DNA from: Acidovorax sp. YS12
GTDB taxonomy: Bacteria; Pseudomonadota; Gammaproteobacteria; Burkholderiales; Burkholderiaceae_C
DNA: 64,000 nucleotides
Direction: 5' to 3'
NCBI GenBank assembly: GCA_021496925.1
Contig: CP053915.1
Location: 3,561,501-3,625,500 of the forward strand
Part shown: one piece after another, positions 1 through 10,582 of the stretch
Position numbering within the stretch: the stretch's first letter is position 1
Layout: every line of letters starts with the position of its first letter
Translations under genes and position numbers: made by a program
The notes under the pieces: generated by a model
Database searches by the model: none
What the model saw: the letters and a program-made list of their open reading frames with translations, nothing else
What the model was told of the DNA's origin: nothing

Positions 1-1
1 T

Positions 2-3000
2 GTCTTGTCATCCTTGCTGATGCAAGCGAATTTCGCCATGGCAATGGATTTCACGGTTGAGCGGGCGAGTCTGTTTGCCAGTCATGGCTCCATGGTGTAT
101 GAAGACAGAAGAGAGTCCATCACTTCGGCAACCTCTGCCGCATCCTCCATCGAAGTTGTTCATTTCGAGAAAACCATTGCGTCGGCTCGGCGTATCGAAT
201 GGAAATGGCATTTGCGCAATGCCTCCAACGCCCCCGTCAGCGATTTGCGCTTGACGGCTTTCATTGATGTCGATCTGGCAGCCTCTACCAATACTTATTT
301 CAATGAGGCGGGCCTCCAGGCGGGGTTGACGCCACCATCCGGCCATATTGCTGCAGATCGCTGGGAAATCGGCGAGCAAGGGTACTGGACGGGCTCGCTG
401 TTGTCGCGGGCTGCTGTGGGCGATTTGCGCAACGCCACTACCGCTGCTGTGCCGGGGGACGATATCGCCGCAGCCTTGTCCGCTGTGCCGGGCGTGCTGG
501 AGGCGGGCCAAGAGGTGACGGCATGGCTGATCCTGGATGAGGAACCGTCGATGGGCCTCCAGCAGAAGGACACTGCCAGCGGCAGTGCAAAAAGCCTTCA
601 CTTCTATTTGCTCAAGGGCGCGGTACCGCCGAACACCTATGGCGTGGACTATGCCGTCGCACAAACCATTGCCAAGCCGGCAGTGGCTGTGGGAGATGCT
701 GTCGAATACCAGATTGTCCTGACGAACCAGGGGGCGGTCGATGGTACGGGGGTCACCATGACCAGCACCGTGCCCGCTCAAATCACGGGCGTTGAATGGA
801 CTTGCCGAGCCGAAGGCGCTGCCGCATGCCTGACTGCCTCGGGAGCCGGTAACAGCATCACCGTGCGTGGCGGCGTGCCCCATGTGCCGGGCAGCCGCTT
901 GCTGATTGCGGTGCGTGGAATGGCCGCCGAGAAAGCTGCGGTCGATCACGTCGTCCGGGTAGCGCCGACCCATGCGGACACGAACGATACGAATCCGCAC
1001 AACGACACCAGCGTGGTCTCCTTGGTGATTGGCCAGGGCGTCGAGCCGCCTCCGCCCCCGCCTCCTCCGCCTCCTCCGCCTCCTCCGCCTCCGCTCCTTC
1101 AGGCAGATCTGGAGCTCCGCAAGACCGCTGCCACGCCCGCCGTGTCAGCAGGGGGCAAGGCCGTTTTCCACCTCGCTGTCTTCAACCATGGCCCGGACAG
1201 CGTCTCCCAGGCACGGCTGACGGACGCCGTTCCCGCGGGCCTCCAGAATGTGGCGTGGACCTGCGTGCCCGAAGGAGGCGGCCAATGCGCCGCTGGCTCC
1301 GGGGCAGGCTCCCTCATCGACCTGATGCTCGACTTGCCCGCTGGCGCATCGGCCCGCGTGGAAGTCACCGGCACGCTGGCACTGAACACGGCCAGTGTGT
1401 CCAATACCGCGACAGTTTCGTCCACGGTGAACGATCCCGACCCGTTGAACAACACATCGACGGCGCGCATCGACGCTACCGTGGCCGCCGCGGCGTATTC
1501 GATCCCTGCCACGGGCCGGGGCGCGGTGCTGCTGGCATCGGCCTGTGTAGTGCTGCTGGGGTGGGCAGGCCTGGCCGGTCGCAGCGGACGGACGCGGTTC
1601 TGGCGCGCATTGCCCGGCCTGATGCTGGCATGGCTGGCGCTGGCGCATGTGGATGCGCATGCGCTCTTCGTCAACGGTGACTTCGAGACGCAGAACCTTG
1701 ATGGCTGGGCCAAGCGCTCTGGCTATAACCCTGGGTTGAGCGGCAGCCCGCCGTTTCAGGTGTCCGACGTGCGCATCAATGCGGGCGGGATCGAGAAAGT
1801 CACCCTCGTGGGCAGCCAGCTTGATCCGCGTGCACCGCAACTCATCTTTGCGCGCCAAGGCAACTTTTCGGCCAAGGTCAATGACCACGACAACGGTGCG
1901 CACCTCAACGAAGTCAGCCAGAAGGCAGTCATTACCGAGGCCGACCGCGATCCAGGCGACGGCAAGCTGCATGTGCGCTTCAGCTATGCAGCCGTGCTGG
2001 AGGACCCTGGCCATGGCGCCAATGACCAGCCGTACTTTTTCGTGGAACTGACAGACCTCACACGGGGTGAAACGCTCTACTACGACTTCGCCTTCGCCAA
2101 CCAGCCGGGGCGCATCTTCTACACAACGATCCTGGGAGGGGCGAAGTGGGTCTCCACGCCGTTTATCGACGCTGATCTCGTCGTACCTGACACCAGTCTG
2201 GGACATGAGTTGCAAGTTCGCGTCGTGGGTGCCGACTGTTCTCTCGGAGGCCATGGCGGCTACGTTTACGTCGACGCCTTCGGCGCGGTCAGCATCCCGC
2301 CGCAGGGCGCATGCATTCACGATCTGCAGGTGCGTTCCAAGCCCGGCAATGCACAGCTCACATGGAACGACACCGGCGCGGCCACCTACGCCATTTACCG
2401 TGCCGAGGCGCTCGAAGGGCCATACCTGCACATGGGCACCACGCAGTCGCGCCATTCCACATGGCTCGACCGTACCGTTCAACCCTGGAAAACCTATTAC
2501 TACCGCGTTCACGCACTCGACGTGGATGGACACGCGCTGTGCAGTTCCGGTGAAGTGGCCACTGTCGTCCCTGCGCACTGGAGCGTTGGCGACGCGGTGA
2601 ACCGCCCGCCTATCTTCACCAGTGCGCCACAGCGCACCGGCGACGTGCGCGCGCCGTATGCCTACCAGGCCGTGGCGGTGGACGCCGACGGCGACACGCT
2701 GGCCTATCGGCTTCTGTATGCGCCCGTCGGCATGGCTGTGGATGCTGCTACCGGCCAGATCACCTGGCAGCCCGGCCTGGCGGGCAACTACCGCGTCAAC
2801 CTGCAGGTTTCCGACGGCAAAGGCATGCTGGCGAGCCAGGCATTTGCCATTCATGTGGTGGATGGCAACCTGCCGCCTGCGATCACCAGCCAGTTCCCGG
2901 CCAAGGTACCCGCAGGCGTGAACTACAGCCATCAGGTTCAGGCCACCGACCCCGAAAAAGAGCGGCTGCAGTACACCCTGGGCAGCCAGGCGGTGGGGCT

Positions 3001-6000
3001 GACCATCAACGAAAGCGGTGCCATTACCTGGACGAACCCGCAGCCCGGCACCTATCCCATCACCATTCAGGTCACGGATCCCCATGGCGCGCGTGACGTG
3101 CAGCAACTGGTGGTGGCGGTACAGGCGTTCCCCGAGTTCACCAGCCTGCCGGTCGTCACAGCTACCGCCAGCCAGCCCTACACCTACCAGGCGCAGGCCA
3201 TCGACAAGGACGGCGACCCCATCTCCTACAGCGTATTGAGCGGCCCTGCGGGGCTGGCCGTCGATACGGCGACGGGGCAAGTCACCTGGCCTTCTCCCGT
3301 CACTGGCAATGCCGCAGTCACCCTCGCAGCAGCCGACCCCGACGGTAACCAAGGCAAGCAGAGCTTCACGATCCGGGTCACGGCCACGCCCAACCGCGTA
3401 CCCGTGTTCACGGCTACGCCCGTCATCTATGTGGCTTACCCCGCCGCCTATGCCTACACCGCTTCCGCCAGCGATGCTGACGGCGACAACCTGCTATGGG
3501 AACTGCTGCAAGCCCCCGCTGGCATGACGTTGAACGAGCGCACCGGTGCCATCGCCTGGAAGTTCTCCCACCAGGTCAACGGCAAGTTCCGGGTGCGTGT
3601 GCAGGTCAGCGACCAGCGCGGCGGCTTGGCCGAGCAGAACTTCGAACTTCAGGTGCCGGTGTACGGCAACGGTGGCCCCTCCATCACCAGTCGTCCCGCC
3701 AGCCAAGTCAGGGCCGGGCAGGTGTACACCTATGCAGTCTCGGCCACCGATCCGGAAAACGAACCTCTCGTTTACCGCCTGGCCCAAGGCCCGGCCTCTG
3801 CGACGTGGAACGGCGCGCAACTAAGCTGGCAAACCAGTACGTCCGACATAGGCGTGCATGAACTGGCAATCGAAGTCGCCGACCCCTCGGGCAATACCGC
3901 ACTGCAAAGCTGGCAACTGGAAGTGGTGCCGGCCAGTGCCAACCAGCCGCCGGTGATTTCCTCCACGCCCCGGGTCACTGCCGTGGCGGGCGCGCTGTAC
4001 GAGTACCAGGTCATCGCCTCTGATCGCGACGGCGACCCACTCGCCTACGCACTGGCGTCGGCCCCTGCGGGCATGGTTATCTCCGCTACTGGCAAGGTGG
4101 AGTGGACCGTTCCCGCAGGCATGGCGGGAACCGAGGCGGTGGAGATACTCGTGTCCGATGGCCGGGGCGGCGAAGCCGTGCAAGCCTATGCCATCGGCGT
4201 AGGCATCACCGCCAACCGTCCACCGCTCATCAACTCCACGCCCGCTGCCACGGCAACGGCAGGTGCTACATACCGCTACCAGCTCTCGGCATCCGACCCG
4301 GATGGCGACACGCTGCACTACACCGTCTCTACGCAGGAGCCCGGCATCGCCATCGACGCGGCCACCGGCCTGCTGGCATGGCCTGTTCCCACCGGCGCTG
4401 CTGGCCAGGCTGGGCTGACCGTGCAAGTCACTGACGGCAAGGGCGGCGTAGCCTCGCAAACCTATGCGATTGGCGTGGGCGCACAAGGTAACCGCCCGCC
4501 GCGCGTCACCACGCAGCCCGGCACCACAGGCACATCCGGCAGCGCTTACACCTACGCTCTGCGGGCCAGCGATGCCGACGGTGACACACTCACCTACACC
4601 TTGCTCGAATACCCGCAAGGCATGACCATCGCCAATGCCACAGGTGATATCCAATGGGCCATCCCTGCCAATGTCGCGGGCATGGCGCCGGTCATGGTCG
4701 AAGTCGCTGACGGCAAGGGTGGTCTGGCCACGCAGGGGTACGCCATCTCGGTGTCGGGCGCATCCAACCGTGCCCCAGCGTTCTCCAGCACACCGCCCAC
4801 CATGGCCACCGCAGGCGCGGCCTATGCTTACACCGTGCGCGCCACCGACCCTGATGGCGACGCCATCACCTATACCCTGGCAACCGCTCCGGCGGGCATG
4901 GCGCTCCATGCGCAAACCGGCGCCCTTACCTGGACGCCCACTCTGCAGCAAGGCGGCGAACAGGCCGTAGCCGTGCGCGCCGCCGACGCCAAGGGCGCGT
5001 ATGCCACGCAGAGCTTCAAGGTGTACGTGCAACTGCCCGGCAACAACCCGCCGCAGATCACCAGCAAACCCGTCATGCGTTGGGCGCCCGGCGTGCCCTA
5101 CCAGTACCAGGTCAGCGCGACCGACCCTGACCGTGACGCCATTACCTACGCGCTCACACTCGCACCCGCAGGCATGGGCATACAGGCCGCCACCGGCCTG
5201 CTCACTTGGAACGCCCCCACCCTCGGCACCCACACAGTGGAAATCAAGGCGCAGGATCCGCGCGGCGCCTACGCCGTACAGCGCTACACCCTGCAAATCG
5301 CCGCCAACCGTGAGCCCGTCATCACCAGCGTGCCGCAGGCCACGGCCACTGTGGGGGCACCCTATGCCTACCAGGTCAGCGCCACCGACCCGGACGGTGA
5401 CTTCCTCACCTATCGCATGGCCGGCGCGCCCGCCGCGCTCACCATCTCGGCCACGGGGTTGATCTCCGGCTCACCCACCGCGCAAGGCACGCACGCTGTT
5501 ACCGTCACCGTCTCCGACGGTCAGGCATCCGCCACGCAAAGCTGGACCCTGCGCATCACCGAGCCTGCCGTTGGCGGCCCCCTGCAAGCTGGCGTGCAAC
5601 CCCAACCCAAGTACATCGACCTGGGCGAAAGCACTCTGCTGCAGGTTTTTGCCGAAGGCGGCACTCCGCCCTACAGCGTGAGCAGCCTCACGGTGAATGG
5701 CCGCAGTGTGGCGGTGAATGCCAGCTACCAGGCCACCTACACCGCCACAGGCCTGGGCAAACACAACGTGCGCTTGATCCTGCGCGACGCCAAGAACGCA
5801 AGCGTGACCGTGGACGACTGGTTCGGCGTCAAGGATCCCGCCGACACCCAGGCGCCCCAAGCCCTCATCAGCGCCCCCGGCAGTTCCGACGACATCACGG
5901 TCTCCTCCGTCAGCGCGCCCGCCGACATCGTGGGCACCGCCTCGGACGCCAGCCTGGCTGAATACGTGCTCCTGCTCTCGCCAGCGGGCAAGGACCAATG

Positions 6001-9000
6001 GAGCCGCCTGGGCGGCGGCACCACCAGCGTAACCAACGGCAAGCTGGGCGAACTCAACCCGCAAACCCTGGCCAACGGCCTGTACGACATTGGCCTCATC
6101 GTGCGCGACACCTCGGGCCACGAAACCAGCGCCAGGATCACCGTTGCCATCGAAGGCGAACAGAAAACCGCCCCGCTGCAACTCACCTTCACCGACCTGA
6201 GCCTCGACGTCGAGGGCCTGCCCCTCACCGTACGCCGCAGCTACGACAGCCTCAAGCGCACCCAGCGCCTGGACTTCGGCCACGGCTGGACGGTGGACTA
6301 CCAAGACATCTGGCTGCAAACCAACGGCGTGCCGGGCCGCGCCTGGGAGCTCAAGCAGACCGGCTCGGGCCTCGGCCAGAAAATGTGCGCCATGCCCCAA
6401 GGCACCCGCATGGCCTCCGTGCGCCTGCCCGGTGGGCAACTGGAACAGTTCGAGCTGCGCGCCAGCCCCGAATGCGTGAGCACCCTGCAGTGGATAAGCA
6501 ATCCCACGGTGTCCATCGCCTTCACCCCCAAGGCCAGCAACAAGAGCGGCAGCACACTGGAGGCGCTGAACCACGGCGAACTGCGCATGGTCAACAACGT
6601 GCTGTTCGACATGGATGCGCTGGATGCCTTCGACCCCGCGCAATACCGGCTGACCCTGCGCGACGGCACGCAATACATGCTGGACAAAGACTTCGGCATC
6701 CAGCAAATCCGGGACCGCCAGGGCAACACCCTGCAGTTCACGCGCAACGGCATCAGCCACTCGGGAGGCTGGGCCCTGTCCTTCACGCGCGACGCGGCGG
6801 GCAAGATCACCCGCATCACCGGCCCGGGCGGCCAAAGCCTGCTCTACGGCTACGACGCGGCCGACAACCTCACCAGCATGACCGACCCCAGCGGCGCCGC
6901 CAGCGACTACCGCTACGAAAACCCCAAGGTGCCCCACGGCCTGACCAGCTACACCGACCCGCTGGGCCGCCTGCTGCTCAAGACCACCTATGACGACGCC
7001 GGGCGCATCACCAGCCAGACCGATGCGCTGGGCCGCGCCATCACCGTCAGCACCGACAACACCGCCCAGCGGCAAACCATCAAGGACCGCAACGGCAACA
7101 CCACCACCTACGCCTTCGACGGCCGGGGCAACATCACCCAAGTCACCAATGCGCTGGGAGGTGTGACCCGCTACGCCTACGACGCCCAGGACAACGAAAC
7201 CGAAGTCACCGACCCCCTGGGCCGCACCACCACGCGCACCTACGACGCCTACGGCAACGTCACCAGCGAAACCGACCCGCTGGGCCGCCAAAGCGCCACC
7301 GCCTACAACGCCCAGGGCAACGTCACCACCATGACCGACCCCGCAGGCCACGTCACAATCAACACCTACGACGGCAGCGGCCAGCTCACCCGCATCACCG
7401 ACGCGGCGGGCCAGGCCATCGCCCTGGGCTACGCCAGCGGCGGCAGCCTGGGCAGCATCGCCGACAAGGCGGGCCACACCACGCGCTACCAGTACGCCAA
7501 GATCAACGGCACCACCCTCAAGCAAAGCGAAACCGCGCCCGACGGCACCGTCACCACCTACGCCTACGACAGCGCGGGCCGCGTCACCGGCAGCACGCGC
7601 GCCATCGTCACCGTGGCAGGCCAGCCCGCCAGCGCCGTGGTGGAAACCACCGCCTACGACGCCAACGGCAACGCCACCAGCCGCACCAACGCCGCAGGCG
7701 CCACCACCACCTACCAATACGACGCTGCGGGCCAACTCACCCAGGAAACCGACAGCCAGGGCCGCAAAACCACGCACGAATACACCGCGCGCGGCGAAAA
7801 AGCCAAGACCACCTACCCCGACGGCCGCGCCGACACCTGGGCCTACGACAACAACGGCAACGAAACGCAAAGCTGCGAAAGCGGCCTGTGCACCCGCACC
7901 GCCTACGACGCGCTCGACCGGCCCGTCAAAGTAACCGACCCCGGCAACTACGCCGTGGAAAGCATCTACGACGCAGCCGGGCAACTGACCGCCTCCAAGG
8001 ACGCACGCGGCCACAGCACCACATTCGCCTACGACCTCGCGGGCCGCGAAACCCGGCAAACCAGCGCCGCGGGCATCGCCACCACCAAGGAATACGACCT
8101 GGCAGGCAACCTCGTCAAAACCACCGACGGACTGGGCCAGGCCACCACCCACACCTACGATGGCACGAACAAACGCACCAGCACCACGCTGCCCACCGGC
8201 GCCACCACCCGCTACCACTACAACGCCAATGGCGTGCTGCAGCAAGAAACCAACCCGCTGGGCCACGCCCACCAGTACGCCTACGATAGCCTGGGCGCAC
8301 TGCAAGGCGTGACCGACCCGCTGGGCCAGGCCACCGCCTACACCTGGAACGGCCAGAACCAGCTACTGACCCAGACCGACGCCAACGGCCACACCACCGG
8401 CTACGGCTACGACCTGGCCGGGCGGCGCGTATCGCGCACCCTGCCCAGCGGCCACCGCGAAACCCTGGCCTACGACAGCGAAGGGCGCCTGGCCACACGC
8501 ACCGCCTTCGACGGCAGCCAGACCAGCTACCAATACGACGCAGGCGGCAAGCTCACCAAAACCACCCGCAGCGACGGCCACACCCTGACCCAGGGCTATG
8601 ACGGCTATGGCCGCATAAGCACCCAGACCGACAGCGCCTACGGCAGCCTGAGCCTGAACCTGGACGCCAACGGCCGCATCACCCGGGAATACTGGAGCCA
8701 CCAAACCCTGGGCACGGGCCTGAGCCCCACCATCGACTACGCCTGGGACGGCAACGGCAACCGCACGCAAGTCAGCACCACGGGCCAAACCATCAAGGCC
8801 AGCTACGACGCGCTCAACCAGCTCGAAACCCTGACGCACCCCGACGGCAGCGTGACCCGCTTTGCGTACGACGACGCGGGCAACCGCAGCGGCATCACCC
8901 GTGCCGACGGCAGCACCACCAGCTACCAGTACAACGAAGCCAGCCAGCTCACAGCCGTCACGCACCGCAAGGCCGACGGCAGCGAAATCGCCCGCTTCGC

Positions 9001-10579
9001 CTACACGCTCAACGCAGCAGGCCAGCGCACGCAAGTGCACGAACGCCTGGCGGGCGTGGGCGCCGCCAGCGAAACCATCGAACGCACCGTCAGCTACCAA
9101 TACGACGCGGCAGGCAAACTGCAACAGGAGCAGATCACGCAAACCGCACCGGCAGCGTTCAGCAGCACCATGGCGTACCAGTACGACGCAGCAGGCAACC
9201 GCACCCAGCGCAGCGTGAGCCACAGCGGGCAGGTCACCACCTACCAGTACGACGCAAACGACCGCCTCGTGCAAGCCAGCGACAGCCTGGACGGCACCAC
9301 CCGCTACACATGGGATAACAGAGGCAACCTGGCCCAGCAAACAAGCCCGGCAGGCACCACGCAATACACCTGGACAACCGACAACCGGCTCGCCAAAGTC
9401 ACCACGGGTGCCAAGACCATCGAATACGGCTACGACACCAGCGGCAGGCGCATCAAGCGGCTGGTGAAGGAAGGCGCCACGGCCACGGAAACCCACTACA
9501 GAATCGACCACCAGCGCGCCTACAGCGAAATCGTCATCGAATCGACCAAGGTGAACAACGGCGCCTGGGTGGACACGGTGCACGTACACACCCCCGACGG
9601 CGTGGGCGAGCTGATCGCCAGCAGTGGCAGTGGCAGCGCCACGCAGTACTTCGCCGACGGGCTGGGCAGCGTGCGCGTGGCACAAGACGCAGCGCAGCGC
9701 CATGCGTACAGCTACGACGCCTTCGGGGTGGAACTGGGCAGTGATGAAGGCATGCCCGCCAACGACGCAGCAGCCCATGCGGTCAGCCACCGCTACACCG
9801 GCGAATATACGGATCGCCATACCGGACTCATTTACCTCCGAGCGCGGGACTATGACCCGAAGGTGGGGCGCTTCATCAGCATGGATGAACATCCGGGCAG
9901 CCAGCGGATTCCGCTGACCTTGAACAAGTACCTTTATGGGAATGCCGATCCGGTAAATCACATCGATCCGAGTGGAAACTTCACTATGGGAGGGATGATG
10001 AGTGGAATAAACACAGGGTTGAATCTGACTTCATTTGCCCTGGATATTTACTCCAGCATTCTTGGAAATCCGAACGATGATAAGCCAGACGGGCGATTTT
10101 CTCTATGGGATGCCGTAATGACGATGATGTTTAAGGCGATTCCCGTGAATGCCGGAATGACATCGAGTGCTTCATTTGGACAGCAATTTTCTGGCTCCAG
10201 TCGCTCCCATAAACACCATACTGTCCCCGTTTATATGTGCGGAGCCAAGAATCAAAAGCCGCTTGCTTCTATTTCCTCCGAAGGGCATAAGCAGTTGCAT
10301 TCGGAGCTATATAAATTCAAGGTGGCGGGCGACGTGGTGGGTTTTGCCGTTGATATGCTGGTTTATAGGAAAAAGTTCCTTGGTGGCATAAAAACACCAA
10401 CCCAGAGGTTGGCCAGGACGCCGCAAGGACGTGCAGCAATTGCGGCTGGTCTTGGATACTTTTATATGCGACATGGCTGGTTCGAGAAAGAGGAAGCCAT
10501 AGGAGTTGTCTTCCCGGTTGCGGCTGCCAAATTTTCTTTGGCGGGAAATTATCACTCATATCCTTCTTGTTCGAGGTGA
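2..10579 (+). CDS. Giant RHS/YD-repeat polymorphic toxin (5' end outside window)
   Basis: The frame is open to the left edge, so the N-terminus is missing; the TTG at 5 is not a convincing start. In order (residues counted from position 5): a beta-rich N-terminal region; a DUF11-like domain (about 215-340); a run of 17 prolines (about 347-364); a second DUF11-like domain; an IPTL-CTERM-like anchor beginning YSIPATGRG (about 498-527); a signal-peptide-like stretch ending near 553; a carbohydrate-binding-like region; an FN3 domain (about 770-860); eleven Ig-like (He_PIG) repeats, each opening with an N-x-P-P-like motif (about 866-1855); a PKD-like domain; an RHS onset motif LDVEGLPLTVRRSYDS (about 2065); many YD repeats; and the RHS core end NADPVNHIDPSG (about 3320). 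The last 200 residues are a variable tip with HKHHTVPVYM and a later LHSELY, an HNH/EndoVII-like nuclease signature. The tip is visibly more AT-rich than the core. Probable role: secreted contact-dependent antibacterial toxin. Cleavage activity is inferred. Confidence 0.85.
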   Translation, partial: VLSSLLMQANFAMAMDFTVERASLFASHGSMVYEDRRESITSATSAASSIEVVHFEKTIASARRIEWKWHLRNASNAPVSDLRLTAFIDVDLAASTNTYFNEAGLQAGLTPPSGHIAADRWEIGEQGYWTGSLLSRAAVGDLRNATTAAVPGDDIAAALSAVPGVLEAGQEVTAWLILDEEPSMGLQQKDTASGSAKSLHFYLLKGAVPPNTYGVDYAVAQTIAKPAVAVGDAVEYQIVLTNQGAVDGTGVTMTSTVPAQITGVEWTCRAEGAAACLTASGAGNSITVRGGVPHVPGSRLLIAVRGMAAEKAAVDHVVRVAPTHADTNDTNPHNDTSVVSLVIGQGVEPPPPPPPPPPPPPPPPLLQADLELRKTAATPAVSAGGKAVFHLAVFNHGPDSVSQARLTDAVPAGLQNVAWTCVPEGGGQCAAGSGAGSLIDLMLDLPAGASARVEVTGTLALNTASVSNTATVSSTVNDPDPLNNTSTARIDATVAAAAYSIPATGRGAVLLASACVVLLGWAGLAGRSGRTRFWRALPGLMLAWLALAHVDAHALFVNGDFETQNLDGWAKRSGYNPGLSGSPPFQVSDVRINAGGIEKVTLVGSQLDPRAPQLIFARQGNFSAKVNDHDNGAHLNEVSQKAVITEADRDPGDGKLHVRFSYAAVLEDPGHGANDQPYFFVELTDLTRGETLYYDFAFANQPGRIFYTTILGGAKWVSTPFIDADLVVPDTSLGHELQVRVVGADCSLGGHGGYVYVDAFGAVSIPPQGACIHDLQVRSKPGNAQLTWNDTGAATYAIYRAEALEGPYLHMGTTQSRHSTWLDRTVQPWKTYYYRVHALDVDGHALCSSGEVATVVPAHWSVGDAVNRPPIFTSAPQRTGDVRAPYAYQAVAVDADGDTLAYRLLYAPVGMAVDAATGQITWQPGLAGNYRVNLQVSDGKGMLASQAFAIHVVDGNLPPAITSQFPAKVPAGVNYSHQVQATDPEKERLQYTLGSQAVGLTINESGAITWTNPQPGTYPITIQVTDPHGARDVQQLVVAVQAFPEFTSLPVVTATASQPYTYQAQAIDKDGDPISYSVLSGPAGLAVDTATGQVTWPSPVTGNAAVTLAAADPDGNQGKQSFTIRVTATPNRVPVFTATPVIYVAYPAAYAYTASASDADGDNLLWELLQAPAGMTLNERTGAIAWKFSHQVNGKFRVRVQVSDQRGGLAEQNFELQVPVYGNGGPSITSRPASQVRAGQVYTYAVSATDPENEPLVYRLAQGPASATWNGAQLSWQTSTSDIGVHELAIEVADPSGNTALQSWQLEVVPASANQPPVISSTPRVTAVAGALYEYQVIASDRDGDPLAYALASAPAGMVISATGKVEWTVPAGMAGTEAVEILVSDGRGGEAVQAYAIGVGITANRPPLINSTPAATATAGATYRYQLSASDPDGDTLHYTVSTQEPGIAIDAATGLLAWPVPTGAAGQAGLTVQVTDGKGGVASQTYAIGVGAQGNRPPRVTTQPGTTGTSGSAYTYALRASDADGDTLTYTLLEYPQGMTIANATGDIQWAIPANVAGMAPVMVEVADGKGGLATQGYAISVSGASNRAPAFSSTPPTMATAGAAYAYTVRATDPDGDAITYTLATAPAGMALHAQTGALTWTPTLQQGGEQAVAVRAADAKGAYATQSFKVYVQLPGNNPPQITSKPVMRWAPGVPYQYQVSATDPDRDAITYALTLAPAGMGIQAATGLLTWNAPTLGTHTVEIKAQDPRGAYAVQRYTLQIAANREPVITSVPQATATVGAPYAYQVSATDPDGDFLTYRMAGAPAALTISATGLISGSPTAQGTHAVTVTVSDGQASATQSWTLRITEPAVGGPLQAGVQPQPKYIDLGESTLLQVFAEGGTPPYSVSSLTVNGRSVAVNASYQATYTATGLGKHNVRLILRDAKNASVTVDDWFGVKDPADTQAPQALISAPGSSDDITVSSVSAPADIVGTASDASLAEYVLLLSPAGKDQWSRLGGGTTSVTNGKLGELNPQTLANGLYDIGLIVRDTSGHETSARITVAIEGEQKTAPLQLTFTDLSLDVEGLPLTVRRSYDSLKRTQRLDFGHGWTVDYQDIWLQTNGVPGRAWELKQTGSGLGQKMCAMPQGTRMASVRLPGGQLEQFELRASPECVSTLQWISNPTVSIAFTPKASNKSGSTLEALNHGELRMVNNVLFDMDALDAFDPAQYRLTLRDGTQYMLDKDFGIQQIRDRQGNTLQFTRNGISHSGGWALSFTRDAAGKITRITGPGGQSLLYGYDAADNLTSMTDPSGAASDYRYENPKVPHGLTSYTDPLGRLLLKTTYDDAGRITSQTDALGRAITVSTDNTAQRQTIKDRNGNTTTYAFDGRGNITQVTNALGGVTRYAYDAQDNETEVTDPLGRTTTRTYDAYGNVTSETDPLGRQSATAYNAQGNVTTMTDPAGHVTINTYDGSGQLTRITDAAGQAIALGYASGGSLGSIADKAGHTTRYQYAKINGTTLKQSETAPDGTVTTYAYDSAGRVTGSTRAIVTVAGQPASAVVETTAYDANGNATSRTNAAGATTTYQYDAAGQLTQETDSQGRKTTHEYTARGEKAKTTYPDGRADTWAYDNNGNETQSCESGLCTRTAYDALDRPVKVTDPGNYAVESIYDAAGQLTASKDARGHSTTFAYDLAGRETRQTSAAGIATTKEYDLAGNLVKTTDGLGQATTHTYDGTNKRTSTTLPTGATTRYHYNANGVLQQETNPLGHAHQYAYDSLGALQGVTDPLGQATAYTWNGQNQLLTQTDANGHTTGYGYDLAGRRVSRTLPSGHRETLAYDSEGRLATRTAFDGSQTSYQYDAGGKLTKTTRSDGHTLTQGYDGYGRISTQTDSAYGSLSLNLDANGRITREYWSHQTLGTGLSPTIDYAWDGNGNRTQVSTTGQTIKASYDALNQLETLTHPDGSVTRFAYDDAGNRSGITRADGSTTSYQYNEASQLTAVTHRKADGSEIARFAYTLNAAGQRTQVHERLAGVGAASETIERTVSYQYDAAGKLQQEQITQTAPAAFSSTMAYQYDAAGNRTQRSVSHSGQVTTYQYDANDRLVQASDSLDGTTRYTWDNRGNLAQQTSPAGTTQYTWTTDNRLAKVTTGAKTIEYGYDTSGRRIKRLVKEGATATETHYRIDHQRAYSEIVIESTKVNNGAWVDTVHVHTPDGVGELIASSGSGSATQYFADGLGSVRVAQDAAQRHAYSYDAFGVELGSDEGMPANDAAAHAVSHRYTGEYTDRHTGLIYLRARDYDPKVGRFISMDEHPGSQRIPLTLNKYLYGNADPVNHIDPSGNFTMGGMMSGINTGLNLTSFALDIYSSILGNPNDDKPDGRFSLWDAVMTMMFKAIPVNAGMTSSASFGQQFSGSSRSHKHHTVPVYMCGAKNQKPLASISSEGHKQLHSELYKFKVAGDVVGFAVDMLVYRKKFLGGIKTPTQRLARTPQGRAAIAAGLGYFYMRHGWFEKEEAIGVVFPVAAAKFSLAGNYHSYPSCSR

Positions 10580-10582
10580 AAG

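Noticed and set aside
5..7. TTG at position 5 as the RHS gene start
   Set aside because: The frame is open to the window edge, no Shine-Dalgarno can be seen, and the residues that follow do not form a signal peptide.
2599..5570. Regularly spaced repeats as a possible CRISPR array
   Set aside because: Spacing is about 260 bases, the repeats are protein-coding Ig-like domains, and there are no short identical repeats with unique spacers.
5471..8305. Open frame of over 900 codons on the minus strand across the RHS core
   Set aside because: Repetitive Gly/Val/Ala shadow of the YD repeats, with no domain and no ribosome binding site.
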